From: Xestospongia muta
Taxonomy: Eukaryota; Porifera; Demospongiae; Haplosclerida; Petrosiidae
Direction: 5' to 3'
Length of the DNA stretch: 64,000 bases
Assembly (NCBI GenBank): GCA_963693285.1
Contig: OY848927.1
Location: 1,924,501-1,988,500, forward strand
The notes under the pieces were generated by a model. The model made no database searches. It worked only from the letters and a program-made list of their open reading frames with translations, and was not told the origin of the DNA. Position numbers and translations under genes: made by a program. Position 1 is the first letter of the stretch. Each line of letters opens with the position of its first letter. Shown here piece by piece: positions 35,175 through 47,777 of the stretch.

Positions 35175-36624
35175 GTTAAAACTCTAAAATAAACAGTTTA
35201 GAGCTTTTTGAAAGTTTAAAAAGATTAGAAATTAACTGTGAAAACTGGTTAAATAAGCTGATCTAAAGAGTTTAGCAAGTTTATCTGTCTTAAATATACT
35301 AATAAAGTAGTCTAAATAGGTTAAAACTCTAAAATAAAGAGTTTGGAGGTTTTTGAAAGTTTAAAAAGATTAGAAATTAACTCTGAAAATTGGTTAAATA
35401 GGCTGATCTAAAGAGTTTAGTAAGTTTATCTCTCTTAAATATACTAATAAAGTAGTCTAAATAGGTTAAAACTCTAAAATAAAGAGTTTAGAGCTTTTTC
35501 AAAGTTAAAAAAGATTAGAAATTAAGTGTGAAAACTGGTTAAATAAACTGATCTAAAGAGTTTAGTAAGTTTATCTGTCTTAAATATACTAATAAAGTAG
35601 TCTAAATAAGTTAAAACTCTAAAATAAAGAGTTTAGAGCTTTTTGAAAGTTTAAAAAGATTAGAAGTTAACTGTGAAAACTGGTTAAATAAGCTGATCTA
35701 AAGAGTTTAGCAAGTTTATCTGTCTTAAATATACTATTAAAGTAGTCTAAATAGGTTAAAACTCGAAAATAAAGAGTTTGGAGCTTTTTGAAAATTTAAA
35801 AAGATTAGAAATTAACTCTGAAAACTGGTTAAATAGGCTGATCTAAAGAGTTTAGTAAGTTTATCTGTCTTAAATATACTAATAAAGTAGTCTAAATAAG
35901 TTAAAACTCTAAAATAAACAGTTTAGAGCTTTTTGAAAGTTTAAAAAGATTAGAAATTAACTGTGAAAACTGGTTAAATAAGCTGATCTAAAGAGTTTAG
36001 CAAGTTTATCTGTCTTAAATATACTAATAAAGTAGTCTAAATAGGTTAAAACTCTAAAATAAAGAGTTTGGAGGTTTTTGAAAGTTTAAAAAGATTAGAA
36101 ATTAACTCTGAAAATTGGTTAAATAGGCTGATCTAAAGAGTTTAGTAAGTTTATCTCTCTTAAATATACTAATAAAGTAGTCTAAATAGGTTAAAACTCT
36201 AAAATAAAGAGTTTAGAGCTTTTTCAAAGTTAAAAAAGATTAGAAATTAAGTGTGAAAACTGGTTAAATAAACTGATCTAAAGAGTTTAGTAAGTTTATC
36301 TGTCTTAAATATACTAATAAAGTAGTCTAAATAAGTTAAAACTCTAAAATAAAGAGTTTAGAGCTTTTTGAAAGTTTAAAAAGATTAGAAGTTAACTGTG
36401 AAAACTGGTTAAATAAGCTGATCTAAAGAGTTTAGCAAGTTTATCTGTCTTAAATATACTATTAAAGTAGTCTAAATAGGTTAAAACTCGAAAATAAAGA
36501 GTTTGGAGCTTTTTGAAAATTTAAAAAGATTAGAAATTAACTCTGAAAACTGGTTAAATAGGCTGATCTAAAGAGTTTAGTAAGTTTATCTCTCTTAAAT
36601 ATACTAACAAAGTAGTCTAAATAG
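35175..36624. repeat. Five-monomer tandem duplication, 2 x 725 bp
   Basis: Units 35,175-35,899 and 35,900-36,624 carry the same five monomers: 'aaacagttta'; 'gaggttttt' with 'gaaaattgg'; 'ttttcaaag' with 'attaagtgtg'; 'agaagttaac' with 'atactattaaag'; and 'ctcgaaaa' with 'gaaaattta'. They agree until the right part of the last monomer. There copy 1 ends 'tctgtctt...aaataag', like the monomer before the block, while copy 2 ends 'tctctctt...actaacaaag'. That places the exchange in the conserved right half. Both copies share 'ttttcaaag' and 'ctattaaag', which the downstream 17-mer copy lacks, so the duplication is younger than the 17-mer duplication. Confidence 0.88.
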
Positions 36625-36767
36625 GTTAAAACTCTAAAATAAAGAATTTAGAGCTTTTTGAAAGTTAAAAAAGATTAGAAATTAACTGAAAACTGGTTAA
36701 ATAAGCTGATCTAAAGAGTTTAGTAAGTTTATCTGTCTTAAATATACTAATAAAGTAGTCTAAATAG

Positions 36768-37637
36768 GTTAAAACTCTAAAATAAAGTGTTTATAGCTTT
36801 TTGAAAGTTAAAAAAGATTAGAAATTAAGTGTGAAAACTGGTTAAATTAGCTGATCTAAAGAGTTTAGTAAGTTTATCTGTCTTAAATATACTAATAAAG
36901 TAGTCTAAATAAGTTAAAACTCTAAAATAAACATTTTAGAGCTTTTTGAAAGTTTAAAAAGATTAGAAATTAACTGTGAAAACTGGTTAAATAAGCTGAT
37001 CTAAAGAGTTTAGCAAATTTATCTGTCTTAAATATACTAATAAAGTAGTCTAAATAGGTTAAAACTCTAAAATAAAGTGTTTGGAGGTTTTTGAAAGTTT
37101 AAAAAGATTAGAAATTAACTCTGAAAACTGGTTAAATAGGCTGATCTAAAGAGTTTAGTAAGTTTATCTCTCTTAAATATACTAATAAAGTAGTCTAAAT
37201 AGGTTAAAACTCTAAAATAAAGTGTTTATAGCTTTTTGAAAGTTAAAAAAGATTAGAAATTAAGTGTGAAAACTGGTTAAATTAGCTGATCTAAAGAGTT
37301 TAGTAAGTTTATCTGTCTTAAATATACTAATAAAGTAGTCTAAATAAGTTAAAACTCTAAAATAAACATTTTAGAGCTTTTTGAAAGTTTAAAAAGATTA
37401 GAAATTAACTGTGAAAACTGGTTAAATAAGCTGATCTAAAGAGTTTAGCAAATTTATCTGTCTTAAATATACTAATAAAGTAGTCTAAATAGGTTAAAAC
37501 TCTAAAATAAAGTGTTTGGAGGTTTTTGAAAGTTTAAAAAGATTAGAAATTAACTCTGAAAACTGGTTAAATAGGCTGATCTAAAGAGTTTAGTAAGTTT
37601 ATCTCTCTTAAATATACTAATAAAGTAGTCTAAATAG
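36768..37637. repeat. Three-monomer tandem duplication, 2 x 435 bp
   Basis: Units 36,768-37,202 and 37,203-37,637 each contain 'gtttatagc' with 'aaattagctg', then 'aaacatttta' with 'agcaaattta', then 'gtgtttggaggtttttg' with 'ttaactctg'. I saw no differences. The second 17-mer copy holds this three-mer once, at 39,662-40,096, so the duplication is nested and specific to copy 1. Confidence 0.88.
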
Positions 37638-40096
37638 GTTAAAACTCGAAAATAAAGAGTTTGGAGCTTTTGAAAGTTTAAAAAGATTACAAATTAACTG
37701 TGAAAACTGGTTAAATAAGCTGATCTAAAGAGTTTAGTAAGTTTATCTCTCTTAAATATACTAATAAAGTAGTCTAAATAGGTTAAAACTCTGAAATAAA
37801 GAGTTTAGAGCCTTTTGAAAGTTAAAAAAGATTAGAAATTAACTGTGAAAACTGGTTAAATAGGCTGATCTAAAGAGTTTAGTAAGTTTATCTCTCTTAA
37901 ATATACTAATAAAGTAGTCTAAATAGGTTAAAACTCTAAAATAAAGAGTTTAGAGCTTTTTGAAAGTTAAAAAAGATTAGAAATTAAGTGTACAAACTGG
38001 TTAAATAAACTGATCTAAAGAGTTTAGTAAGTTTATCTGTCTTAAATATACTAATAAAGTAGTCTAAATAAGTTAAAACTCTAAAATAAAGAGTTTAGAG
38101 CTTTTTGAAAGTTTAAAGATTAGAAGTTAACTGTGAAAACTGGTTAAATAAGCTGATCTAAAGAGTTTAGTAAGTTTATCTGTCTTAAATATACTAATAA
38201 AGTAGTTTAAATATGTTAAAACTCGAAAATAAAGAGTTTGGAGCTTTTTGAAAATTTAAAAAGATTAGAAATTAACTCTGAAAACTGGTTAAATAGGCTG
38301 ATCTAAAGAGTTTAGTAAGTTTATCTCTCTTAAATATACTAATAAAGTAGTCTAAATAGGTTAAAACTCTAAAATAAAGAGTTTAGAGCTTTTTGAAAGT
38401 TTAAAAAGATTAGAAATTAACTGTGAAAACTGGTTAAATAAGCGGATCTAAAGAGTTTAATAAGTTTATCTGTCTTAAATATACTAATAAAGTAGTCTAA
38501 ATAAGTTAAAACTCTAAAATAAAGAGTTTAAAGCTTTTTGAAATTTTAAAAAGATTAGAAGTTAACTGTGAAAACTGGTTAAATAAGCTGATCTAAAGAG
38601 TTTAGCAAGTTTATCTGTCTTAAATATACTAATAAAGTAGTCTAAATAGGTTAAAACTCTAAAATAAAGTGTTTAGAGCTTTTTTAAGTTAAAAAAGATT
38701 AGAAATTAAGTGTGAAAACTGGTTAAATTAGCTGGTCTAAAGAGTTTAGTAAGTTTATCTGTCTTAAATATACTAATAAAGTAGTCTAAATAAGTTAAAA
38801 CTCTAAAATAAACAGTTTAGAGCTTTTTGAAAGTTTAAAAAGATTAGAAATTAACTGTGAAAACTGGTTAAATAAGCTGATCTAAAGAGTTTAGCAAGTT
38901 TATCTGTCTTAAATATACTAATAAAGTAGTCTAAATAGGTTAAAACTCTAAAATAAAGAGTTTCGAGGTTTTTGAAAGTTTAAAAAGATTAGAAATTAAC
39001 TCTGAAAATTGGTTAAATAGGCTGATCTAAAGAGTTTAGTAAGTTTATCTCTCTTAAATATACTAATAAAGTAGTCTAAATAGGTTAAAACTCTAAAATA
39101 AAGAGTTTAGAGCTTTTTGAAAGTTAAAAAAGATTAGAAATTAAGTGTGAAAACTGGTTAAATAAACTGATCTAAAGAGTTTAGTAAGTTTATCTGTCTT
39201 AAATATACTAATAAAGTAGTCTAAATAAGTTAAAACTCTAAAATAAAGAGTTTAGAGCTTTTTGAAAGTTTAAAAAGATTAGAAGTTAACTGTGAAAACT
39301 GGTTAAATAAGCTGATCTAAAGAGTTTAGCAAGTTTATCTGTCTTAAATATACTAATAAAGTAGTCTAAATAGGTTAAAACTCGAAAATAAAGAGTTTGG
39401 AGCTTTTTGAAAATTTAAAAAGATTAGAAATTAACTCTGAAAACTGGTTAAATAGGCTGATCTAAAGAGTTTAGTAAGTTTATCTCTCTTAAATATACTA
39501 ACAAAGTAGTCTAAATAGGTTAAAACTCTAAAATAAAGAGTTTAGAGCTTTTTGAAAGTTAAAAAAGATTAGAAATTAACTGAAAACTGGTTAAATAAGC
39601 TGATCTAAAGAGTTTAGTAAGTTTATCTGTCTTAAATATACTAATAAAGTAGTCTAAATAGGTTAAAACTCTAAAATAAAGTGTTTATAGCTTTTTGAAA
39701 GTTAAAAAAGATTAGAAATTAAGTGTGAAAACTGGTTAAATTAGCTGATCTAAAGAGTTTAGTAAGTTTATCTGTCTTAAATATACTAATAAAGTAGTCT
39801 AAATAAGTTAAAACTCTAAAATAAACATTTTAGAGCTTTTTGAAAGTTTAAAAAGATTAGAAATTAACTGTGAAAACTGGTTAAATAAGCTGATCTAAAG
39901 AGTTTAGCAAATTTATCTGTCTTAAATATACTAATAAAGTAGTCTAAATAGGTTAAAACTCTAAAATAAAGTGTTTGGAGGTTTTTGAAAGTTTAAAAAG
40001 ATTAGAAATTAACTCTGAAAACTGGTTAAATAGGCTGATCTAAAGAGTTTAGTAAGTTTATCTCTCTTAAATATACTAATAAAGTAGTCTAAATAG
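37638..40096. repeat. 17-monomer unit, compact copy 2 (2,459 bp)
   Basis: This is the second copy of the unit at 34,019. Its length equals copy 1 minus one five-mer and one three-mer (3,619 - 725 - 435 = 2,459). Private changes include 'gattac' (37,685), 'aaatatgtt' (38,210), 'gaaatttta' (about 38,540), 'gtttcgagg' (38,961), 'ctttttgaaag' where copy 1 has 'ctttttcaaag', and 'aaagagttta' (39,534) for 'aaagaattta'. Confidence 0.88.
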
Positions 40097-43000
40097 GTTA
40101 AAACTCTAAAATAAAGAGTTTAGAGCTTTTTCAAAGTTAAAAAAGATTAGAAATTAAGTGTGAAAACTGGTTAAATAAACTGATCTAAAGAGTTTAGTAA
40201 GTTTATCTGTCTTAAATATACTAATAAAGTAGTCTAAATAAGTTAAAACTCTAAAATAAAGAGTTTAGAGCTTTTTGAAAGTTTAAAAAGATTAGAAGTT
40301 AACTGTGAAAACTGGTTAAATAAGCTGATCTAAAGAGTTTAGCAAGATTATCTGTCTTAAATATACTAATAAAGTAGTCTAAATAGGTTAAAACTCGAAA
40401 ATAAAGTGTTTGGAGCTTTTTGAAAATTTAAAAAGATTAGAAATTAACTCTGAAAACTGGTTAAATAGGTTGATCTAAAGAGTTTAGTAAGTTTATCTCT
40501 CTTAAATATACTAATAAAGTAGTCTAAATAGGTTAAAACTCTAAAATAAACAGTTTAGAGCTTTTTGAAAGTTTAAAAAGATTAGAAATTAACTGTGAAA
40601 ACTGGTTAAATAAGCTGATCTAAAGAGTTTAGTAAGTTTATCTGTCTTAAATATACTAATAAAGTAGTCTAAATAGGTTAAAACTCTAAAATAAAGAGTT
40701 TCGAGGTTTTTGAAAGTTTAAAAAGATTAGAAATTAACTCTGAAAACTGGTTAAATAGACTGATCTAAAGAGTTTAGTAAGTTTATCTCTCTTAAATATA
40801 CTAATAAAGTAGTCTAAATAGGTTAAAGCTCTAAAATAAAGAGTTTAGAGCTTTTTGAAAGTTTAAAAAGATTAGAAATTAAGTGTGAAAACTGGTTAAA
40901 TAAGCTGATCTAAAGAGTTTAGTAAGTTTATCTGTCTTAAATATACTAATAAAGTAGTCTAAATAAGTTAAACTCTAAAATAAAGAGTTTAGAGCTTTTT
41001 GAAAGTTAAAAAAGATTAGAAATTAACTGTGAAAACTGGTTAAATAAGCTGATCTAAAGAGTTTAGTAAGTTTATCTATCTTAAATATACTAATAAAGTA
41101 GTCTAAATAGCTTAAAACTATAAAATAAAGAGTTTGGAGCTTTTTGAAAGTTTAAAAAGATTAGAAATTAACTGTGAAAACTGGTTAAATAAGCTGATCT
41201 AAAGAGTTTAGTAAGTTTATCTCTCTTAAATATACTAATAAAGTAGTCTAAATAGGTTAAAACTCAATAATAAAGAGTTTAGAGCTTTTTGAATGTTAAA
41301 AAAGATTAGAAATTAACTGTGAAAACTGGTTAAATAAGCTGATCTAAAGAGTTTAGTAAGTTTATCTGTCTTAAATATACTAATAAAGTAGTCTAAATAG
41401 GTTAAAACTCTAAAATAAAGTGTTTAGAGCTTTTTTAAGTTAAAAAAGATTAGAAATTAACTGTGAAAACTGGTTAAATAAGCTGATCTAAAGAGTTTAG
41501 TAAGTTTATCTGTCTTAAATATACTAATAAAGTAGTCTAAATAGGTTAAAACTTGAAAATAAAGAGTTTGGAGCTTTTTGAAAATTTAAAAAGATTAGAA
41601 ATTAACTCTGAAAACTGGTTAAATAGGCTGATCTAAAGAGTTTAGTTAGTTTATCTCTCTTAAATATACTAATAAAGTAGTCTAAATAGGTTAAAACTCT
41701 AAAATAAAGAGTTTAGAGCTTTTTGAAAGTTAAAAAAGATTAGAAATTAACTGAAAACTGGTTAAATAAGCTGATCTAAACAGTTTAGTAAGTTAATCTG
41801 TCTTAAATATACTAATAAAGTAGTCTAAATAGGTTAAAACTCTAAAATAAAGTGTTTATAGCTTTTTGAAAGTTAAAAAAGATTAGAAATTAAGTGTGAA
41901 AACTGGTTAAATTAGCTGATCTAAAGAGTTTAGTAAGTTTATCTGTCTTAAATATACTAATAAAGTAGTCTAAATTGGTTAAAACTATAAAATAAAGTGT
42001 TTAGAGCTTTTTGAAAGTTAAAAACATTAGAAATTAACTGTGAAAACTGGTTAAATAAGCTGATCTAAAGAGTTTAGCAAGTTTATCTGTCTTAAATATA
42101 CTAATAAAGTAGTCTAAATAGGTTAAAACTCGAAAATAAAGAGTTTGGAGCTTTTTGAAAATTAAAAATGATTAGAAATTAACTCTGAAAACTGGTTAAA
42201 TAGGCTGATCTAAAGAGTTTAGTAAGTTTATCTCTCTTAAATATACTAATAAAGTAGTCTAAATAGGTTAAAAGTCTAAAATAAAGAGTTTAGAGCTTTT
42301 TGAAAGTTAAAAAAGATTAGAAATTAACTGAAAACTGGTTAAATAAGCTGATCTAAAGAGTTTAGTAAGTTTATCTGTCTTAAATATACTAATAAAGTAG
42401 TCTAAATAGGTTAAAACTCTAAAATAAAGTATTTATAGCTTTTTGAAAGTTAAAAAAGATTAGAAATTAAGTGTGAAAACTAGTTAAATTAGCTGATCTA
42501 AAGAGTTTAGTAAGTTTATCTCTCTTAAATATACAAATAAAGTAGTCTAAATAAGTTAAAACTCTAAAATAAACAGTTTAGAGCTTTTTAAAAGTTTAAA
42601 AAGATTACAAATTAACTGTGAAACTGGTTAAATAAGCTGATCTAAAGAGTTTAGCAAGTTTATCTGTCTTAAATATACTAATAAAGTAGTCTAAATAGGT
42701 TAAAACTCTAAAATAAAGAGTTTGGAGGTTTTTGAAAGTTTAAAAAGATTAGAAATTAACTCTGAAAACTGGTTAAATAGGCTGATCTAAAGAGTTTAGT
42801 AAGTTTATCTCTCTTAAATATACTAATAAAGTAGTCTAAATAGGTTAAAACTCTAAAATAAAGTGTTTAGAGCTTTTAGAAAGTTAAAAAGATTAGAAAT
42901 TAACTGTGAAAACTGGTTAAATAAGCTGATCTAAAGAGTTTAGTAAGTTTATCTCTCTTAAATATACTAATAAAGTAGTCTAAATAGGTTAAAACTCTAA

Positions 43001-45028
43001 AATAAAGTGTTTAGAGCTTTTTGAAAGTTAAAAAAGATTAGAAATTAAGTGTGAAAACTGGTTAAATAAGGTGGTCTAAAGAGTTTAGTAAGTTTATCTG
43101 TCTTAAATATACTAATAAAGTAGTCTAAATAAGTTAAAACTCTGAAATAAACAGTTTAGAGGTTTTTGAAAGTTTAAAAAGATTAGAAATTAACTGCGAA
43201 AACTGGTTAAATAAGCTGATCTAAAGAGTTTAGTAAGTTTATCTCTCTTAAATATACTAATAAAGTAGTCTAAATAGGTTAAAACTCTAAAATAAAGAGT
43301 TTGGAGCTTTTTGAAAGTTAAAAAAGATTAGAAATTAACTGTGAAAACTGGTTAAATAAGCTGATCTAAAGAGTTTAGTAAGTTTATCTGTCTTAAATAT
43401 ACTAATAAAGTAGTCTAAATAGCTTAAAACTCAAAAATAAAGAGTTTAGAGCTTTTTGAATATTAAAAAAGATTAGAAATTAAGTGTGAAAACTGGTTAA
43501 ATAAGCTGATCTAAAGAGTTTAGTAAATTTATCTGTCTTAAATATACTAATAAAGTAGTCTAAATAGGTTAAAACTCGAAAATAAAGTGTTTAGAGCTTT
43601 TTGAAAGTTAAAAAAGATTAGAAATTAACTGTGAAAACTGGTTAAATAAGCTGATCTAAAGAGTTTAGTAAGTTTATCTGTCTTAAATATACTAATAAAG
43701 TAGTCTAAATAGGTTAAAACTCTAAAATAAAGTGTTTAGAGCTTTTTCAAAGTTAAAAAAAGATTAGAAATTAACTGTGAAAACTGGTTAAATAAGCTGA
43801 TCTAAACAGTTTAGTAAGTTTATCTGTCTTAAATATAGTAAAAAAGTAGTCTAAATAGGTTAAAACTCTAAAATAAAGAGTTTAGAGCTTTTTGAAAGTT
43901 AAAAAAGATTAGAAATTAACTGTGAAAACTGGTTAAAGAAGCTGATCTAAAGAGTTTAGTAAGTTTATCTGTCTTAAATATACTAATAAAGTAGTCTAAA
44001 TAGGTTAAAACTCGAAAATAAAGAGTTTAGAGCTATTTGAAAGTTAAAAAAGATTAGAAATTAACTGTGAAAACTGGTTAAATAAGCTGATCTAAAGAGT
44101 TTAGTAAGTTTATCTGTCTTAAATATACTAATAAAGTAGTCTAAATAGGTTAAAACTCTAAAATAAAGTGTTTAGAGCTTTTTGAAAGTTAAAAAAGATT
44201 AGAAATTAACTGTGAAAACTGGTTAAATAAGCTGATCTAAAGAGTTTAGTAAGTTTATCTCTCTTAAATATACTAATAAAGTAGTCTAAATAAGTTAAAA
44301 CTCTAAAATAAAGTGTTTAGAGCTTTTTGAAAGTTTAAAAAGATTAGAAGTTAACTGTGAAAACTGGTTAAATAAGCTGATCTAAAGAGTTTAGCAAGTT
44401 TATCTGTCTTAAATATACTAATAAAGTAGTCTAAATAGGTTAAAACTCGAAAATAAAGAGTTTGGAGCTTTTTGAAAGTTTAAAAAGATTAGAAATTAAC
44501 TCTGAAAACTGGTTAAATAGGCTGATCTAAAGAGTTTAGTAAGTTTTTCTCACTTAAATATACTAAAAAAGTAGACTAAATAGGTTAAAACTCTAAAATA
44601 AAGAGTTTAGAGCTTTTTCAAAGTTAAAAAAGATTAGAAATTAACTTGGAAAAATGGTTAAATAAGCTGATCTAAAGAGTTTAGTAAGTTTATCTGTCTT
44701 AAATATACTAATAAAGTAGTCTAAATAGGTTAAAACTCTAAAATAAAGAGTTTAGAGCTTTTTCAAAGTTAAAAAAGATTAGAAATTAACTGTGAAAACT
44801 GGTTAAATAAACTGATCTAAAGGGTTTAGTAAGTTTATCTCACTTAAATATACTAATAAAGTAGTCTAAATAGGTTAAAACTATAAAATAAAGTGTTTAG
44901 AGCTTTTTGAAAGTTAAAAAAGATTAAAAATTAACTGTGAAAACTGGTTAAATAAGCTGATCTAAAGAGTTTAGTAAGTTTATCTGTCTTAAATATACTA
45001 ATAAAGTAGTCTAAATAGGTTAAAACTC
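40097..45028. repeat. Satellite stretch without a clear long-range copy
   Basis: About 34 ordinary monomers of the 32-45 kb type ('gtttggagc', 'aataggctg', 'ttaactctg', 'aaacagttta'), together with near-consensus units. 'ttaactgaaaac' deletions recur near 41,747 and 42,324, about four monomers apart. Individual units resemble the neighbouring 17-mer block, but I could not follow a long ordered series to another part of the window. No gene or unique sequence was seen. Confidence 0.6.
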
Positions 45029-47777
45029 GAAAATAAAGAGTTTAGAGGTTTTTGAAAGTTAAAAAGATTAGAAATTAACTGTGAAAACTGGTTAAATAAA
45101 CTGATCTAAAGACTTTAGTGAGTTTATCTGTCTTAAATATACTAATAAAGTAGTCTAAATAGGTTAAAACTCTAAAATAAAGAGTTTAGAGCTTTTTGAA
45201 AGTTTTAAAAGATTAGAAATTAACTGTGAAAACTGGTTTAATAAACTGATCTAAAGAGTTTACTAAGTTTATCTGTCTTAAATATAGTAATAAAGTAGTC
45301 TAAATAGGTTAAAACTCTAAAATAAAGAGTTTAGAGCTTTTTGAAAGTTAAAAAAGATTAGAAATTAACTGTGAAAACTGGTTAAATAAGCTGATCTAAA
45401 GACTTTAGTAAGTTTATCTGTCTTAAATATACTAATAAAGTAGTCTAAATAGGTTAAAACTCTAAAATAATGAGTTTAGAGCGTTTTGAAAGTTAAAAAA
45501 GATTAGAAATTAACTTTGAAAACTGGTTAAATAAGCTGATCTAAAGAGTTTAGTAAGTTTATCTGTCTTAAATATACTAATAAAGTAGTCTAAATAGGTT
45601 AAAACTCGAAAATAAGGAGTTTAGAGCTTTTTCAAAGTTAAAAACGATTAGAAATTAACTGTGAAAACTGGTTAAATAAACTGATCTAAAGAGTTTAGTA
45701 AGTTTATCTGTCTTAAATATACTAATAAAGTAGTCTAAATAGGTTAAAATTCTAAAATAAAGTGTTTAGAGCTTTTTGAAAGTTAAAAAAGATTAGAAAT
45801 TAACTGTGAAAACTGGTTAAATAAACTGATCTAAAGAGTTTAGTAAGTTTATCTGTCTTAAATATACTAATAATGTAGTCTTAATAGGTTAAAACTCTAA
45901 AATAAAGAGTTTAGAGCTTTTTGAATGTTAAAAAAGATTAGAAATTAACTGTGAAAACTGGTTAAATAAACTGATCTAACGAGTTTAGTAAGTTTATCTC
46001 TCTTAAATATACTCATAAAGTAGTCTAAATAGGTTAAAACTCTAAAATAAAGAGTTTAGAGCTGTTTGAAATTTTAAAAAGATTAGAAATTAACTGTGAA
46101 AACTGGTTAAATAAGCTGATCTAAAGAGTTTAGTAAGTTTATCTGTCTTAAATATAGTAATAAAATATTCTAAATAGGTTAAAAGTCCAAAATAAAGAGT
46201 TTAGAGCTTTTTCAAATTTAAAAAAGATTAGAAATTAACTGTGAAAACTGGTTAAATAAGCTGATCTAAAGAGTTTAGTAAGTTTATCTCTCTTAAATAT
46301 ACTAATAAAGTAGTCTAAATAGGTTAAAACTATAAAATAAAGAGTTTAGAGCTTTTTGAAAGTTTAAAAGATTAGAAATTAACTGTGAAAACTAGTTAAA
46401 TAACCTGATCTAAGGAGTTTCGTAAGTTTATCTGTCTTAAATATACTAATCAAATAGTCTAAATAGCTTAAAACTCTAAAATAAAGTGTTTAAAGCTTTT
46501 TGAAAGTTAAAAAGATTAGAAATTAACTGTGAAAACTGGTTAAATAACCTGATCTAAAGAGTTTAGTAAGTTTATCTGTATTAAATATACTAATAAAGTA
46601 GTCTAAATAGGTTAAAACTCGAAAATAAAGAGTTTAGAACTTTTTGAAAGTTAAAAAAGATTAGAAATTAACTGTGAAAACTGGTTAAATAAGCTGATCT
46701 AAAGAGTTTAGTAAGTTTATCTTTCGTAATTATACTAATAAAGTAGTCTAAATAGGTTAAAACTCGAAAATAAAGAGTTTAGAGCTTTTTGAAATTTAAA
46801 ATATTAGAAATTAACTGTGAAAACTGGTTAAATAAGCTGATCTAAAGAGTTTAGTAAGTTTATCTGTCTTAAATATACTAATAAAGTAGTCTAAATAGGT
46901 TAAAACTCTAAAATAAAGAGTTTAGAGCTTTTTGAAAGTTTAAAAAGATTAGAAATTAACTGTGAAAACTGGTTAAATAAGCTGATCTACGGAGTTTAGT
47001 AAGTTTATCTGTCTTAAGTATACTAATAAGGTAGTCTAAATAGGTTAAAACTCTAAAATAAAGAGTTTAGAGCTTTTTGAAAGTTTAAAAAGATTAGAAA
47101 TTAACTGTGAAAACTGGTTAAATAAGCTGATCTAACGAGTTTAGTAAGTTTATCTGTCTTAAATATACTAATAAAGTAGTCTAAATAGGTTAAAACTCTA
47201 AAATAAAGAGTTTAGAGCTATTTGAAATTTTAAAAAGATTAGAAATTAACTGTGAAAACCGGTTAAATAAGCTGATCTAAAGAGTTTAGTAAGTTTATCT
47301 GTCTTAAATATAGTAATAAAATAGTCTAAATAGGTTAAAAGTCTAAAATAAAGAGTTTAGAGCTTTTTGAAAGTTAAAAAAGATTAGAAATTAACTGTGA
47401 AAACTAGTTAAATAACCTCATCTAAAGAGTTTAGTAAGTTTATCTGTCTTAAATATACTAATAAAGTAGTCTAAATAGGTTAAAACTCTAAAATAAAGTG
47501 TTTAGAGCTTTTTGAAAGTTAAAAAGATTAGAAATTAACTGTAAAAACTAGTTAAATAACCTGATCTAAAGAGTTTTGTAAGTTTATCTGTCTTAAATAT
47601 ACAAATAAAGTAGTCTAAATAGGTTAAAACTCGAAAATAAAGAGTTTAGAACTTTTTGAATTTTAAAAAAGATTAGAAATTAACTGTATAAACTGGTTAA
47701 ATAAGCTGATCTAAAGAGTTTAGTAAGTTTATCTTTCGTAATTATACTAATAAAGTAGTCTAAATAGGTTAAAACTC
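45029..47777. repeat. 19-monomer higher-order unit, copy 1 (2,749 bp)
   Basis: Nineteen mutually distinguishable monomers begin at 'gaaaataaagagtttagagg'. Markers in order include 'tttagtgag', 'actggttta' with 'tttactaag', 'aataatgag' with 'gcgtttt', 'ataaggag' with 'aaaacgattag', 'aatgtagtctta', 'actcataaag', 'gctgtttg', 'aaaatattc' with 'aaaagtcc', 'ggagtttcgtaag', 'actaatcaaatag', 'tctgtatta', 'ctttcgtaatta', 'aaaatattag', 'ctacggag' with 'aataaggtag', 'gctatttg' with 'aaaaccgg', 'aacctcatc', 'gagttttgtaag' and 'ctgtataaac'. The next 2,749 bp repeat all of it with no difference found by eye. The left breakpoint falls between about 44,995 and 45,048, in sequence shared by both junctions. 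Confidence 0.93.

Larger units (their letters stand above)
34019..37637. repeat. 17-monomer unit, expanded copy 1 (3,619 bp)
   Basis: The unit begins 'gttaaaactcgaaaataaag' with 'gtttggagcttttg' and runs through 'gtacaaactgg', 'gtttaaagattagaag', 'gcggatct', 'gcttttttaagtt' with 'tagctggtct', 'aaacagttta', 'gaggttttt' with 'gaaaattgg', 'ttaactgaaaac' and 'aaacatttta'. The next 2,459 bp repeat the series. Copy 1 is longer by exactly 1,160 bp, which is one extra 725 bp five-mer (35,175-36,624) plus one extra 435 bp three-mer (36,768-37,637). Differences from copy 2 are few, for example 'gattag' against 'gattac' and 'gtttggagg' against 'gtttcgagg'. Confidence 0.88.
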
